60,000 nt of DNA from Lineus longissimus (Eukaryota; Nemertea; Pilidiophora; Heteronemertea; Lineidae). The position numbers and the translations under genes are program-made. The notes beneath the pieces were generated by a model. The model was not told the origin of the DNA, ran no database searches, and saw only the letters and a program-made list of their open reading frames with translations. The DNA is taken from assembly GCF_910592395.1 (NCBI RefSeq), contig NC_088319.1, positions 14,758,001 through 14,818,000 on the forward strand. The letters run 5' to 3'. Shown piece after piece: positions 38,394 to 48,158 of this stretch (position 1 is its first letter; every line of letters starts with the position of its first letter).

Positions 38394-41300
38394 ATGGAAG
38401 GTAGGTGTTTGAATCTTAAAATTATAAATATCTTCTAACCAGTCCCATTATCAGGTGGCCCCTCTGTTTCTTATATTTTTCATTTTATATTCTGCCGCCA
38501 ATTTCTCGATTTTATTCAAATCCGATCATCCATTAACAGTTTCATACTTAGCGAAGTACATGTTCAAATGCCTTATTTTTCATGCATGCATCAGCCAATC
38601 TGAAGGGCCCATTTTAACTTTATTACCCCAGATATGGTATTAATTTGGTTGTTTCATAAAAGCTAATTGAACTTGGCAATGTTTCTAGGTAATATGGATT
38701 CATTTTTCAACAATCTTTCCGAGTCCCAAGATACGACCCTGCAGCAAATGATGGATCAGGTGAGCCAGGTTTTAAGCATCATTTTTTACATCCCAGATTT
38801 TTGCCTATTCCTAAATTACTTTTGTCCCCATTTTACTAAGTTTTAAACAAAAATCATATTCTTTGCAGCGACCGTCAGGGTCTAATCCTGATGAATTTAT
38901 CACGCTACCTCCGGTGAGTATTATGCCGCATCGATTCAGCCAAATTAAAAAAAACAACACCCCGAATTGAAGTGAATCGATAAACCCTTACTAATCATTT
39001 ATTTGATTGTTTACCTTTCAGACTGTCACTATGCGAGATTGGCGGGCCGTCCTCATCTTTCTCTACAAGGAATTTGAGGCGGGTCGGCTTTCCGAGCCTA
39101 AGCAGTTCGAGACTAGGTCCGAATTGCATCAGGCAATCCGCGATTTTAATGTGGTGGTGAGTGTTACGATTTTATTATCTTGCATATCATATTTTTCACT
39201 TTTACTTAATACACCTGGGAGCTTTTCTTTGTGATTTTTCAACCTATGTGTTTTTCTTCAGGCTGAATACAGAAGGCGGATTGACCTGCCCGTCTATCTG
39301 CATCGCCTGAACCCGCTTGGGCGGAATGAACGAGTGCGGTATTTGCACGACATTTACCGGGCTATTATTTCAGTAAGTTAAAAATATCACCGACCTATTC
39401 TGAATATTTCCATTGTTATTTCTCCACATTATTAAATATAATCTTTACAAATTATCTATCTAACTGACTTTCATTTTATTTTCAGTGTAGTGGTGAGGAT
39501 GCTGATGAATTCAACATCTCCATCACATTTTCTCAAGACGAGCTTCACGCTGAGATTTTGGCTAGTCAGGCAGCTGAGGTAGGCTTTAAACTGACGACGT
39601 TGCTCAAACACGTTTAATTCTGAGCATTTCAATTTATATCCTGTTGTGCAATTTGAATATAGCGCCGCCATAAAAAAAAATGTTTAACTCATACTCCAGG
39701 CTAAGAAGAAGGAGAAGGTTGCCCCTGCCCAGCCTGAAAAAAAGAGGCGGACGGGCCAGCAGTCTAAGAAGAAGGTGGAGAAGGTCGCCGCTTCCCAGCC
39801 TGAAAAAAAGAGGCGGACGGGGCAGCATCCCCACCCGGCTCCAGCACCGGAGTGCGAAACACCTACTTGCGATAACGGCGTAGTTGAATCCCTAACGCGG
39901 GGGCTACCTATGCCTGAGGTAAGTTGATGATATTATTATACCACAGTTTATTTAAGTGGTCATAATATTTGTTACAACTCAATGATTACTCAGGTCCATT
40001 ATTGCTGCCTTTTTTCCCTTACAGAATGAGTGGCGGAGTGTGCTTCTCACCTTACACGGTGACTGGGACGGCGCCTCGGTTAGCCTCACCGCAGAGCTAC
40101 ATCGGTCCATTCTCGAATTCAATACACAGGTACTTATCATTCATCGTGCTGTACTTTAGTCTCACTTTAGCCACTTAAAGTAATCTCTTCAAAAAAAAAA
40201 TAAATAAATAAACACGCAACTGTTCTTTCATCCTAGGCGGCAATGCCCATAAATGTCGATGTGAGTATGGCTACACAGAGTACGCTCCCACCGGCTACAA
40301 GGCAGGAATTGATAATGCATTTGGCGAGAGCTCGATCCAGGCAAGAACAAGTTGCAACTGGAAAACCTCAAGCCGCTGGTCAGTCAAGTGAACCATCTGC
40401 CATGGTAAGTACCCTTTGACAGTGTACTAGATTACATACTCGCTGATTTTGGTCATAAACGTGTTATGTTGAACACCAACTTTGCTATAACGGCGGTCTT
40501 GTTTTCCAGCACGGCGGTAATGACCCCCGGCCTGTAGGCCACTCTCAGGCAGGGTCTTCAACTCGGCAACAGCAGTCTGATGCGGCGGCTGTCAACTTAC
40601 CTCTATTTACAATTGTTAGTGCGAGGCGCCGTCGTATTCCTAAATTCGCTCTGGAGGGTGTAGATCTGACCGTGAGGGTCCACCCGCCTCCCATTCAAGA
40701 AGAACTCCAGTTGACTCTGAGACACCTGAGAGCGATCTTTAGCCAACTGTTGGAATCGCAAACCAGGCAGATGGAGCCGCATCATCGAATTCGGTTAACC
40801 CTGAACCACCCAACTTTGGGTAATGAAATATGGCTCCCTTTTATGAGGGTTGACGAATTGACGGCTGACGTCATTATGGACGAGGTGGAGAAAGTTCTCC
40901 AGTCCCATCAGGAATTCACCTTCGACCATAATATAGTCATACATTTGATACATGTTAACACCAGATTACATTCTTCTGGATTTTCTTCATAATGTAAGAT
41001 TGTAAAACCTAGGGGTCCTATTTTTTCCAGCATGGCGGCGGTGACCCCCAACCCGTGGACCGGCCAGGCCCTTCGTCAACGTCTCCTAGGCAGCCTGATG
41101 GGGCAGTGTCAGATCTATTTACCATTGTCAGCGAGAGGCGGCGCCGTGTGCCTAAATTTTTTATGCAAGGCGTGGACCTCACTGTGAGGGTTAACCCACC
41201 GCCGATTCAAGAAGATTTTCGGCAAACTCTTAGTCATCTAAGAACCATGTTTGCGCAACTGCTTGAATCCCAAACCAGGCACATGGCGCCGCATCATCGA

Positions 41301-44300
41301 ATTCGGTTAACCCTGAATCACCCCACTTTGGGTAACGAAATTTGGATACCTTTTATGAGGGTGGACGAATTGACGGTTGACGTCATTATGGACGAGGTGG
41401 AGAAAGTTCTCCAGTCCCATCAGGAATTCACCTTCGACCATAATATTGTCATACATTTGATACATGTGGCCGTCCCCCATGGCGCTGGCTGGTCTGACAG
41501 ACCTATAATGAATTTCAATGAAATGTTGAACCATCTAGGGTGTGTCATACGTATCGAAAACAAAGATTCGTTATGTTTTGCCAGGTCACTCGCCACCGCC
41601 ATGGGGTATGTAGATGATCTAAAAGAAACAGATCCGGTGAAGTGGAATAATCTCAGGCAGGGTCGCGGGTGCCAATTGTTAGGGGCCCAATACCTGCACC
41701 GTCTGGCCAAAGTGCCTGAGGGTGTTGTGACTGCCGAGCACTGGCCAAAATTTCAAGCTGTTTTGCCAGATCATCAGCTGGTCATTATTTCAAAAGATTA
41801 CTTTTATGGTGTCGTATACAAAGGCCCCCCTGCTGAAAAATGTGTGTATCTATTACACCATGACACTCATTATTCAGTGGTCACAAAGATGAGTGCATTC
41901 CTCAATCGGAGTTATTACTGCACAAAGTGTGACCGGGGGTATAGCAATAGAGTCCGTCATCGTTGTATTGAGAACTGTCCCTCCTGTCTTAGAGAGGAAT
42001 GTAAATTTGAAGCTTGGGTTAGTTGTACTGCATGTAACCGCACCTTCCCTAGTCAAGGGTGTTTTGACTTCCACAAGACGCCGACCCTTGTGCAAGAAGT
42101 TGTTAGGGCCGGTAAAAAAATTAAGATAGGCGGTGTATCGCCTTGCGATGACCTAAAGAAATGCAAGTGCGGTAAGGTTATTAAACGGTTTGATATTGAC
42201 AATCCCCACATTTGCGGGGAAAAATGGTGCAAGCTCTGTGAGCGCATGACGGAGCCGGGGCACCGGTGTTATATGCAGCCGGCGAATGGCGCTGATCTGT
42301 CGGTTGAGCAAAGGCTCATTATTTTGCTTGAAAAGCGGCTTAGGGATGGTGCAGTTGGTGATGATGTTGAAGATATTCATCACCAACTTGAAGAATTGTA
42401 TCTTGCTGTAGAGCGAGAGGCAGAAGAAGAAGAGAAGTCTGAGAAGAAGAAGAAAAAAAAGTCATGCTATGTATTGTTTGATTATGAAGCTATGTTCGAC
42501 GATAGCGGTAAGCATGTGCCTAATCTGATTGTGGCTCACAGCGTTTGCAAGAAATGTTTTTCAAAAAAAGACTTTTGTAAAAAGGGTGAGTGCAAACAAC
42601 ATGTGTTCAGAGGTGAGAAGTGTAATGACGATTTTTGCGAATGGTTGTTAAATAAATCGGGGGTAGCGATTTGTCATAACTTTAAAGGTTACGACAGTTA
42701 TTTCATTCTCGATTATCTGCACCAAAATGCCTATGCACCCACTGTCATCACTGCTGGTATGAAATTTATGATGATGTCGATAGCAAAAATGAAAATCATA
42801 GATTCCATCAATTTTTTGCCAATGGCCCTCAGGAAGCTTCCCGATGCCTTTGGCATCGTTGAGGCGCGCAAGGGTTATTTTCCATTTCTATTTAATACGC
42901 CCGCGAACCAGGAGTACACGGGACCGTACCCCGCCCTTGAGTACTACGACCCTGACGGAATGCAACCGAAGGATCGTGAAGCTTTCCTGCGCTGGTATGA
43001 AAACCATAAAGACGGCCATTTCGATCTTCAGGAGGAGCTTCTTTCCTACTGCATATCCGATGTGGAAGTGCTAAGAAGGGCTTGCGGTAAATTTAGGAAT
43101 TTATTTTTGACAGTTACAGGCAATGGCAAGCCGGAGGCCGGGATCGACCCTTTCAAAACTTGTCTGACGATCGCCTCCGCCTGCAACCTGGTGTACAGGT
43201 CGAATTTCCTGCAGGAGGAAGCAATCGCCATAATCCCGCCGCAAGGATATGCGCCGAAGGATAAGTGCTCGGTTAAGGCCATTAAATGGCTGAAATGGGT
43301 AAGTCACTCGCGCGGCGTTGCTATCCAGCATGCGCGGAACGGCGGTGAGAAATCCATTGGTCGATTCAAAGTCGACGGCTTTGCCGGTAACACGGTGTTT
43401 GAATTTTATGGATGTCTATTCCACGGGTGTGAACGGTGTTTTCGGTTCCGGCAACTGGTTTCCCCTTTTGTGGATATGACGATGCACGAGTTGAAGATGC
43501 GTACCGTCGAGCGTGAGGAGGAGTTGTCAAAACGCGGTTTCCAGTTGGAAACAATTTGGGAGTGTGAATACGAGCGCCAGCTAAAAACAAATGCTGAAAT
43601 GGCCGAGTACATTTCAAAGTTAGATATTGTCGACCCGCTGGAGCCCCGCGACGCGTTTTACGGAGGTCGGACAAATGCGGCGCGTCTCTATTATGAGGCA
43701 GGTGTTGGTGAAAGTGTTAAGTATGTGGACGTGTGCTCACTTTATCCGTGGGTAAACAAATACTGTAAGTACCCCACTGGTCATCCGGAAATACTCACGG
43801 ATAATTTGAGTACAGATGTTTCAAAATATGAAGGTTTGATAAAGTGCATTGTGTTACCACCGCGTAACTTATTTCACCCTGTCTTACCCTACAGGAGCAA
43901 TGGTAAATTACTGTTCCCTCTGTGTAGTACCTGCGCTGACACCCTTCAGCAGGCCGAGTGCAACCACTCGGCTGAGGAGCGTGCCCTTCACGGGACGTGG
44001 GTGTCAGTGGAGTTGCACAAGGCTATTGAAATGGGTTATGTGGTGGTGGCTGTGCATGAAGTCTGGCACTTCAAAAAAACCTCCACAACCCTTTTTAAGG
44101 AGTACATCAATACGTTTTTGCAGTTGAAGCAGCAGGCCTCGGACTGGCCCCGCGGCTGCGACTCTGAGGAGGCCCGCCAGGAATATTTGCGAAATTATGA
44201 GGCGCATGAAGGAATTGCCCTTGATCCCAAGGCCATTGAACACAACCCGGGGATGCGGTCATTAGCTAAGACAATGCTTAACGGATTTTGGGGAAAACTG

Positions 44301-44963
44301 GGTCAGCGCTCTAACCTTGGGCAGACAATCTACGTGAAAGACCCGGATGTACTCATAAATTTGCTCCTGGACCCCGCATCCCGAATAAGCGATGTGTACT
44401 TTGTGAATGATGAAATGGTCAGGGTTCAGTACACCACCGTGGATGCCTTCGTTGAGCCGCTGAAAACTGCCAACATAGCTATAGCCTGCTACACCACTGC
44501 GCATGCGCGGCTGAAATTATTTAGCATCCTAGAACCGCTAGGCGATAGGGTACTCTATTATGATACGGATAGTTGCATATATATTCACCGAGAGGATCAG
44601 TGGAACCCTGAATGTGGTCGTTATCTAGGCGATCTCACCGATGAATTGGATGGGGATAGCATTAATATATTTGTTTCTGGGGGCCCCAAGAACTATGCAT
44701 ATAAAACGGTTCAAGGTAAGTTATCCTGCAAGGTGAAAGGGTTTACACTGAGCCATGCCGCGTCTCAAAAAGTCAATTTCCGCAGCATGGCTGACATGGT
44801 CAAAACAGCATCGACGGAGAGGGTGGGGATCACATACCCCAATAAAATTATAAGGAACAAAGATGGTACAATATGTTCAGTCGAACAAACAAAGCACTAC
44901 GGGCTTGTGTATAACAAGCGAAGGCTTATTGAAGACTACAGGACGCTGCCATATGGGTATTGA
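38394..44963 (+). CDS. Spliced protein-primed DNA polymerase B of the Polinton
   Basis: Replicates the element by protein priming. Predicted coding exons, all with GT-AG borders: 38394-38400, 38689-38759, 38869-38913, 39022-39156, 39262-39372, 39486-39578, 39700-39918, 40025-40129, 40237-40404, 41031-44963 (about 1,628 aa); every junction after the second exon is phase 0. Exon 7 encodes two Lys/Arg-rich QPEKKRRTGQ repeats (nuclear-localisation-like). Counting from the GTG at 41055, the large exon has a Cys/His pair like OTU proteases (DSLCFARSL ~171-179, HYSVV ~272-276), a Cys-rich zinc-binding region (~289-406), exonuclease motifs FDYEA (475-479), HNFKGYDSYF (541-550) and YCISD (665-669), then polymerase motifs DVCSLYP (892-898), KTMLNGFWG (1072-1080) and YYDTDS (1168-1173). 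A HGCERC segment (790-795) sits in a nuclease-like insert. Exons 1-8 lie in the left TIR. Splicing is predicted from sequence only; the 1,302-codon frame is certain. Confidence 0.85.
40510..40992 (+). CDS. Alternative, early-terminating copy of a polymerase exon
   Basis: Starts after TTTTCCAG in the same phase as the exon at 41031 and resembles its first ~145 codons (shared PPPIQE, LLESQTR, HHRIRLTLNHPTLGNEIW and VIMDEVEKVLQSHQEF). It leaves the shared sequence after LIHV and ends at TAA 40990-40992. Joined to exons 1-9 it would give a protein of about 478 aa with no exonuclease or polymerase motifs. The 3' third is nearly identical to the downstream copy while the 5' part has diverged, suggesting partial gene conversion. 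It may be a real alternative last exon (a regulatory or priming protein), or a non-functional duplicate skipped by splicing. Confidence 0.6.
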   Translation, partial: HGGNDPRPVGHSQAGSSTRQQQSDAAAVNLPLFTIVSARRRRIPKFALEGVDLTVRVHPPPIQEELQLTLRHLRAIFSQLLESQTRQMEPHHRIRLTLNHPTLGNEIWLPFMRVDELTADVIMDEVEKVLQSHQEFTFDHNIVIHLIHVNTRLHSSGFSS

Positions 44964-45196
44964 TAAATAAGTGAGTAAGTAAGTAAATTCATTTCCCCAC
45001 TCACCTGTTGATCATATTTTATGTGTGATCCTTTAATGGCTCATCTTTACCTGACGCTCGTGTTTTATTTTGTTGTTTGATTATTATTACATCATGAACT
45101 ACGCTTTTATCCTTCGGGTTTTGTTTTTTTATCCTCTATTGTTTTATTCCGTGATTTATTTAACAACCACTCGCAGAAATCATCCATTCTCTCACT
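44964..45196 (+). other. Polymerase-TBP intergenic spacer
   Basis: T-rich 233-bp spacer. No clear TATA box is seen within 70 nt of the TBP start codon. It probably holds the polymerase 3' end and the TBP-gene promoter. Confidence 0.4.
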
Positions 45197-45718
45197 ATGC
45201 TTCAGCCTGTGAACATTGTTCTCACTGCAAAATTAAATTATGAATTCAATTTGGCTACTTTGGCCACCACTATGTTAAATATTGTGTATAATCCACGCGT
45301 ATTTAGTGCTGCGATATTGAAATCTAGAAAGATTTCCTCAACTTGTCTTTTATTTAGAAATGGTAATGTGGTTTGTTGTGGTGCCAGGACCGAAGTCATG
45401 GCCCGCCGATCTGTACGCCAGTGGGGTAGAATGATTCAGAAATTGGGTCACAAGGTCAGACTGAGTCATGTAAAGTTGCAAACTATGACTCTCACCTATA
45501 GCATCGGTCGTCGAATTAGTCTAATTGATTTCTGTGCTTTGCAAGAATGTGTGTCATATGAACAAGAAATATTTCCGGCTGCAATGGTAAAAATGTGTAA
45601 TATGAATTTTGCCATTTTTGGCAGCGGTAAGGTGATCATAAGCGGTGTCAAAGTTATAAAAGATGCGGAAAGCACTTTTTTACCTATCCTTTTGAATATG
45701 CAATTATCTGTTGTATGA
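45197..45718 (+). CDS. TATA-binding-protein (TBP) homologue carried by the Polinton
   Basis: An intact 173-codon frame covering only the saddle-shaped TBP core, which is two imperfect repeats (~1-88, ~89-173); the family core is ~180 aa. All four phenylalanines that TBP inserts into TATA DNA are present: F36 (NPRVFSA), F53 (CLLFRNG), F126 (EIFPAA) and F141 (AIFGSGK). N6 in VNIVLT matches the minor-groove Asn of repeat 1; its repeat-2 partner appears changed to Thr (T97). The stirrup YEQEIFP (121-127) keeps the glutamates that contact TFIIB. Other TBP-typical phrases are GARTE, ARRSVRQW and MIQKLG. No N-terminal extension and no intron are seen. It lies between polymerase and integrase on the same strand; its stop is directly followed, in frame, by the integrase ATG. 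Likely role: recognising the element's own TATA promoters or redirecting host initiation factors. TBP membership is certain to my eye; the role is inferred. Confidence 0.9.
   Translation: MLQPVNIVLTAKLNYEFNLATLATTMLNIVYNPRVFSAAILKSRKISSTCLLFRNGNVVCCGARTEVMARRSVRQWGRMIQKLGHKVRLSHVKLQTMTLTYSIGRRISLIDFCALQECVSYEQEIFPAAMVKMCNMNFAIFGSGKVIISGVKVIKDAESTFLPILLNMQLSVV
45655..45662 (+). promoter_or_regulatory. TATA box candidate for integrase
   Basis: TATAAAAG inside the 3' end of the TBP gene, its first base 64 nt before the integrase ATG. It is also coding sequence there, so chance is possible, but the same octamer sits 65 nt before the ATPase ATG. Confidence 0.4.
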
Positions 45719-46792
45719 ATGTTAAACAGCCTTGAGTCAATGGAGGCCGTGTTGAAAAGCATTTATCATGACTCTTCGCACCCTGCAGGTTTCGGGAGTG
45801 TGCAGAAACTTTACAACGCCGTAAAGCATCGGGGTATAACTATATCGAATGTAAAGAAGTGGTTGAAAAAACAAAAGGCCTATACTCTACATAAACCAAC
45901 CCGGAAACGTTTTCCACGACGTCGGGTGGAAGTAATCCAGATTGATCAGCAATTTCAAATGGACTTGGCAGACATGGCTAACATCAGCAAGTATAACAAT
46001 GGCGCAAGATACATTCTCGTCGTAATTTGCTCTTTCTCACGTTATTGTTGGGCTTTCCCGATCCAAAACAAGCGCCCGGTCACGGTCATCAAGGCTTTTA
46101 AAAAAGTTTTAAAAGAGCGCAGACCCGACGGTATATTTACAGACAATGGTACCGAGTTCAAAAATAAAACATTTAAATCATTTTTACGCGAGGAGGGTAT
46201 TCAGTTCTTCTTCGCCAATAATCAGGATATCAAAGCAAGTATTGCTGAAAGGATGATACGTACATTGAAGTCGAAATTGTATAGGTATTTCTCAGCGAAT
46301 AATACACAACACTACCTGAAGGTTCTACCAAAAGTGGTGACAAGTTACAAACATCGGAGTATTCAGATGGCCCCTGCGGACGTAACATACGATAATGCCC
46401 ACATCATAAGACAACATCAAAAATCAAATGCCAAAGATAAAAAGTACACGTTCAACATTGGTGAGAATGTGCGTGTAAGTAAAGTCAAACATATGTTTGA
46501 TAAGGGATTCTACCCTAGTTATACCGATGAGATATTCACTGTTGCAAGGCGAAGAAAACGATTTGGGCTGCCAATATACAATTTAAAAGATGACGAGGGT
46601 GAAATTTTACAGGGATTTTTTTATCAAGAAGAGATGCAATCGGTTACTAAGCCTGTGCTATGGGAGGTTGAAAAAGTTATAAAAACAAGGGGCAGGGGCG
46701 TTGACAAAGAGTATCTCGTGAGGTGGAACGGTTATCAATCAAAGTTCGATAGCTGGGTCAAAAAACTGTATAAAAATGGCAACGGCAGCTAG
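45719..46792 (+). CDS. Retrovirus-type integrase (RVE) with chromodomain
   Basis: Inserts the element into host DNA. 357 aa. The N-terminal part has the Polinton-typical HPAGFGSVQKLYNAVK and VKKWLKKQ phrases (residues 21-51). The RNase-H-fold core has the catalytic triad D82 (QMDLADM), D142 (FTDNGTEF) and E177 (IAERMIR), with 34 residues between the last two. A C-terminal chromodomain (from WEVEKVI, ~315, through YLVRWNGY) may steer integration to chromatin marks. The ATG at 45719 directly follows the TBP stop; Met8 is an alternative start. The last 17 bases overlap the next gene. No frameshift or missing catalytic residue is seen. Confidence 0.95.
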   Translation: MLNSLESMEAVLKSIYHDSSHPAGFGSVQKLYNAVKHRGITISNVKKWLKKQKAYTLHKPTRKRFPRRRVEVIQIDQQFQMDLADMANISKYNNGARYILVVICSFSRYCWAFPIQNKRPVTVIKAFKKVLKERRPDGIFTDNGTEFKNKTFKSFLREEGIQFFFANNQDIKASIAERMIRTLKSKLYRYFSANNTQHYLKVLPKVVTSYKHRSIQMAPADVTYDNAHIIRQHQKSNAKDKKYTFNIGENVRVSKVKHMFDKGFYPSYTDEIFTVARRRKRFGLPIYNLKDDEGEILQGFFYQEEMQSVTKPVLWEVEKVIKTRGRGVDKEYLVRWNGYQSKFDSWVKKLYKNGNGS

Positions 46793-47072
46793 TTGGACTG
46801 TATTTGGTAGTAAAGTGCCAAAGGAAGAGATTGTTTATTTTTGTCAAATCCTCATTGTTTATACTGTTATTATTACATCCATCATAAATTTAACGCTGAA
46901 GACCGATCAGCCTGAACTCTGGATTACACTCCTTAGTAGCGGGATTGGATATCTCATGCCGAATCCGCGACTGGGCGAAAATGGCCGATTTTTACCTAAC
47001 ACTGCCGAGCAACGCATCCCATCACCTCTTCCCGAAGAATTCACAGAACTCTTACAAAATCAATCTAGCTAA
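46776..47072 (+). CDS. Small conserved Polinton membrane protein
   Basis: 98 aa. A hydrophobic helix at ~18-40 (YFCQILIVYTVIITSIINL) and a second at ~48-63 (WITLLSSGIGYLMPNP). The LLSS-GYL-PNP pattern recurs in small proteins of animal Polintons, in my recollection. The start overlaps the integrase end (frame +1) and the C-terminal third overlaps the minor-capsid gene. Its hydrophilic tail (after ~70) may therefore be constrained by the overlapping frame. A role in virion membrane interaction or entry/exit is a guess. Confidence 0.75.
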   Translation: MATAASWTVFGSKVPKEEIVYFCQILIVYTVIITSIINLTLKTDQPELWITLLSSGIGYLMPNPRLGENGRFLPNTAEQRIPSPLPEEFTELLQNQSS

Positions 47073-47757
47073 GACAATTGATTTGCAAGGGAGTTGGAGT
47101 GTGGCGCTCAGCGAAATTCATTTTGTGGGAGATATTGACAATATTTCAGACGATAACGGATTTGAGATAAAACTCTATCATACGGGCGATGACATTACAG
47201 TGGTTGGACAGATTACGGCGGGAAAGTACAAAAATATTGCTGATGTGGTAAAGGCATTGAATAAATCGATTGTTAGTTATTGCGGCGAGAATATAGAATT
47301 TTCAAATTATGTCGTCGAGGTTGATCGCGCCCTCTATTTTGCTTATGATAGGGTAACCGGTTATGTAAAATTGATCAATAATCATCCGAGCATTAGAATA
47401 ACACTTAAGGGTGACTTAGCGCACTGTATGGGGTTTAAAGCGGGCCAGATATTTGAATGTGATCAGCGAGGTGACTATAGAGCAGATATTGATGTGGGGT
47501 TCCATACCCTTTATGTATACTCCGACGTTGTATCAGCACAAGTGGTAGGCGATAGCATGGTGCCCCTGATTCGAGTTGTAGATTTTAGTAAGAGGCATGA
47601 TGGGAATACTGTAAACATTTACAAAAACCCCTACTATCTGCCTGTTGTACGTAAACAATTTGATAATATACAAATAGATATAAGGCGCGATAATGGCGAA
47701 TTGGTGGAATTCAGGCGCGGTAAAACAGTGGTTGTACTCCATTTTATGCAAAAATGA
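46981..47757 (+). CDS. Minor capsid (penton-like) protein
   Basis: 258 aa from the ATG at 46981 (MADFYLTLPS), chosen because related proteins start with this phrase; an in-frame ATG at 46945 would add 12 residues. The beta-rich sequence, the segment GFHTLYVYSDVVSAQVVGD (~172-190), the following PLIRVVDF and the C-terminal VVLHFMQ fit the Polinton single-jelly-roll minor capsid, equivalent to the penton protein at the fivefold vertices. It overlaps the membrane-protein gene upstream and the core-like gene downstream by a few bases. Confidence 0.88.
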   Translation: MADFYLTLPSNASHHLFPKNSQNSYKINLAKTIDLQGSWSVALSEIHFVGDIDNISDDNGFEIKLYHTGDDITVVGQITAGKYKNIADVVKALNKSIVSYCGENIEFSNYVVEVDRALYFAYDRVTGYVKLINNHPSIRITLKGDLAHCMGFKAGQIFECDQRGDYRADIDVGFHTLYVYSDVVSAQVVGDSMVPLIRVVDFSKRHDGNTVNIYKNPYYLPVVRKQFDNIQIDIRRDNGELVEFRRGKTVVVLHFMQK

Positions 47758-48155
47758 GGTCAAATTACAAGCCAGATGTAGGTTGTTGCTGCGATTACTA
47801 CATTGGCCAGGCGGGCGGTAATGTACCCTTCTATGCAGGTACAACTATGCAGCATGGCGGTGGAGTGGGCGATATTTTAAAAGGGTTGTTTCGATCAGCC
47901 GTTCCAATTTTAAAGTCAGTTGGCAAGAAAGTACTACCCAAATTAGCAAGCGCTGGCTTGAGAACTGTGAATGATATCATAGTGAAAAAGAAAAATCCTA
48001 AACAAGCGCTGATGGCCAATGCCAGTGAGGCATTGGCGGGCCTAACCAGAAATACAATAAAAGCAAGAGCCAATAGGGGTAAAAGGAAGAAGCCAAGAAC
48101 TGGGACAAGAACTCGAAAATTTGCAAAGCGCCCGCGGCTGAAGGAGAATTATTAA
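47754..48155 (+). CDS. Basic, Gly-rich virion core-like protein
   Basis: 133 aa. The N-terminus has Cys-rich CCCDYY and GQAGGN; a GGGVGDILKGLFR motif follows, then amphipathic helices (SAVPILKSVGKKVLPKLASAG). The C-terminus is strongly basic (RGKRKKPRTGTRTRKFAKRPRLK), suited to DNA binding. The G-x-GD-hydrophobic start followed by helices resembles a protein found between the capsid genes in animal Polintons/adintoviruses, sometimes compared with adenovirus core or membrane-lytic proteins. The exact function is unknown. Its start overlaps the minor-capsid stop codon (ATGA). Confidence 0.75.
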   Translation: MRSNYKPDVGCCCDYYIGQAGGNVPFYAGTTMQHGGGVGDILKGLFRSAVPILKSVGKKVLPKLASAGLRTVNDIIVKKKNPKQALMANASEALAGLTRNTIKARANRGKRKKPRTGTRTRKFAKRPRLKENY

Positions 48156-48158
48156 ACA

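Larger units (their letters stand above)
37479..40156 (+). repeat. Left terminal inverted repeat of the Polinton (2,678 bp)
   Basis: Every position x mirrors 92307 - x in the right arm. The stretches compared by eye, including an 8-A run, showed no difference. It holds, from the outside in, a CRE/kappaB cluster, two diverged 113-bp direct repeats, a 20-bp palindrome and the first eight coding exons of the polymerase gene. Homology stops 27 bp into the intron after exon 8 (last shared bases GTACTT). The length is well above the few hundred to ~1,000 bp I know for most Polintons. Confidence 0.95.

Noticed and set aside
39634-39883. Open frames on the opposite strand or other frames inside both TIRs
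   Set aside because: They overlap predicted polymerase exons and introns in other frames and appear twice only because the TIRs are mirror copies.
41055-41057. GTG at 41055 as the true start of the polymerase
   Set aside because: The frame is open back to the splice acceptor at 41030 and joins in phase with upstream exons; a GTG start is unlikely in a eukaryote.
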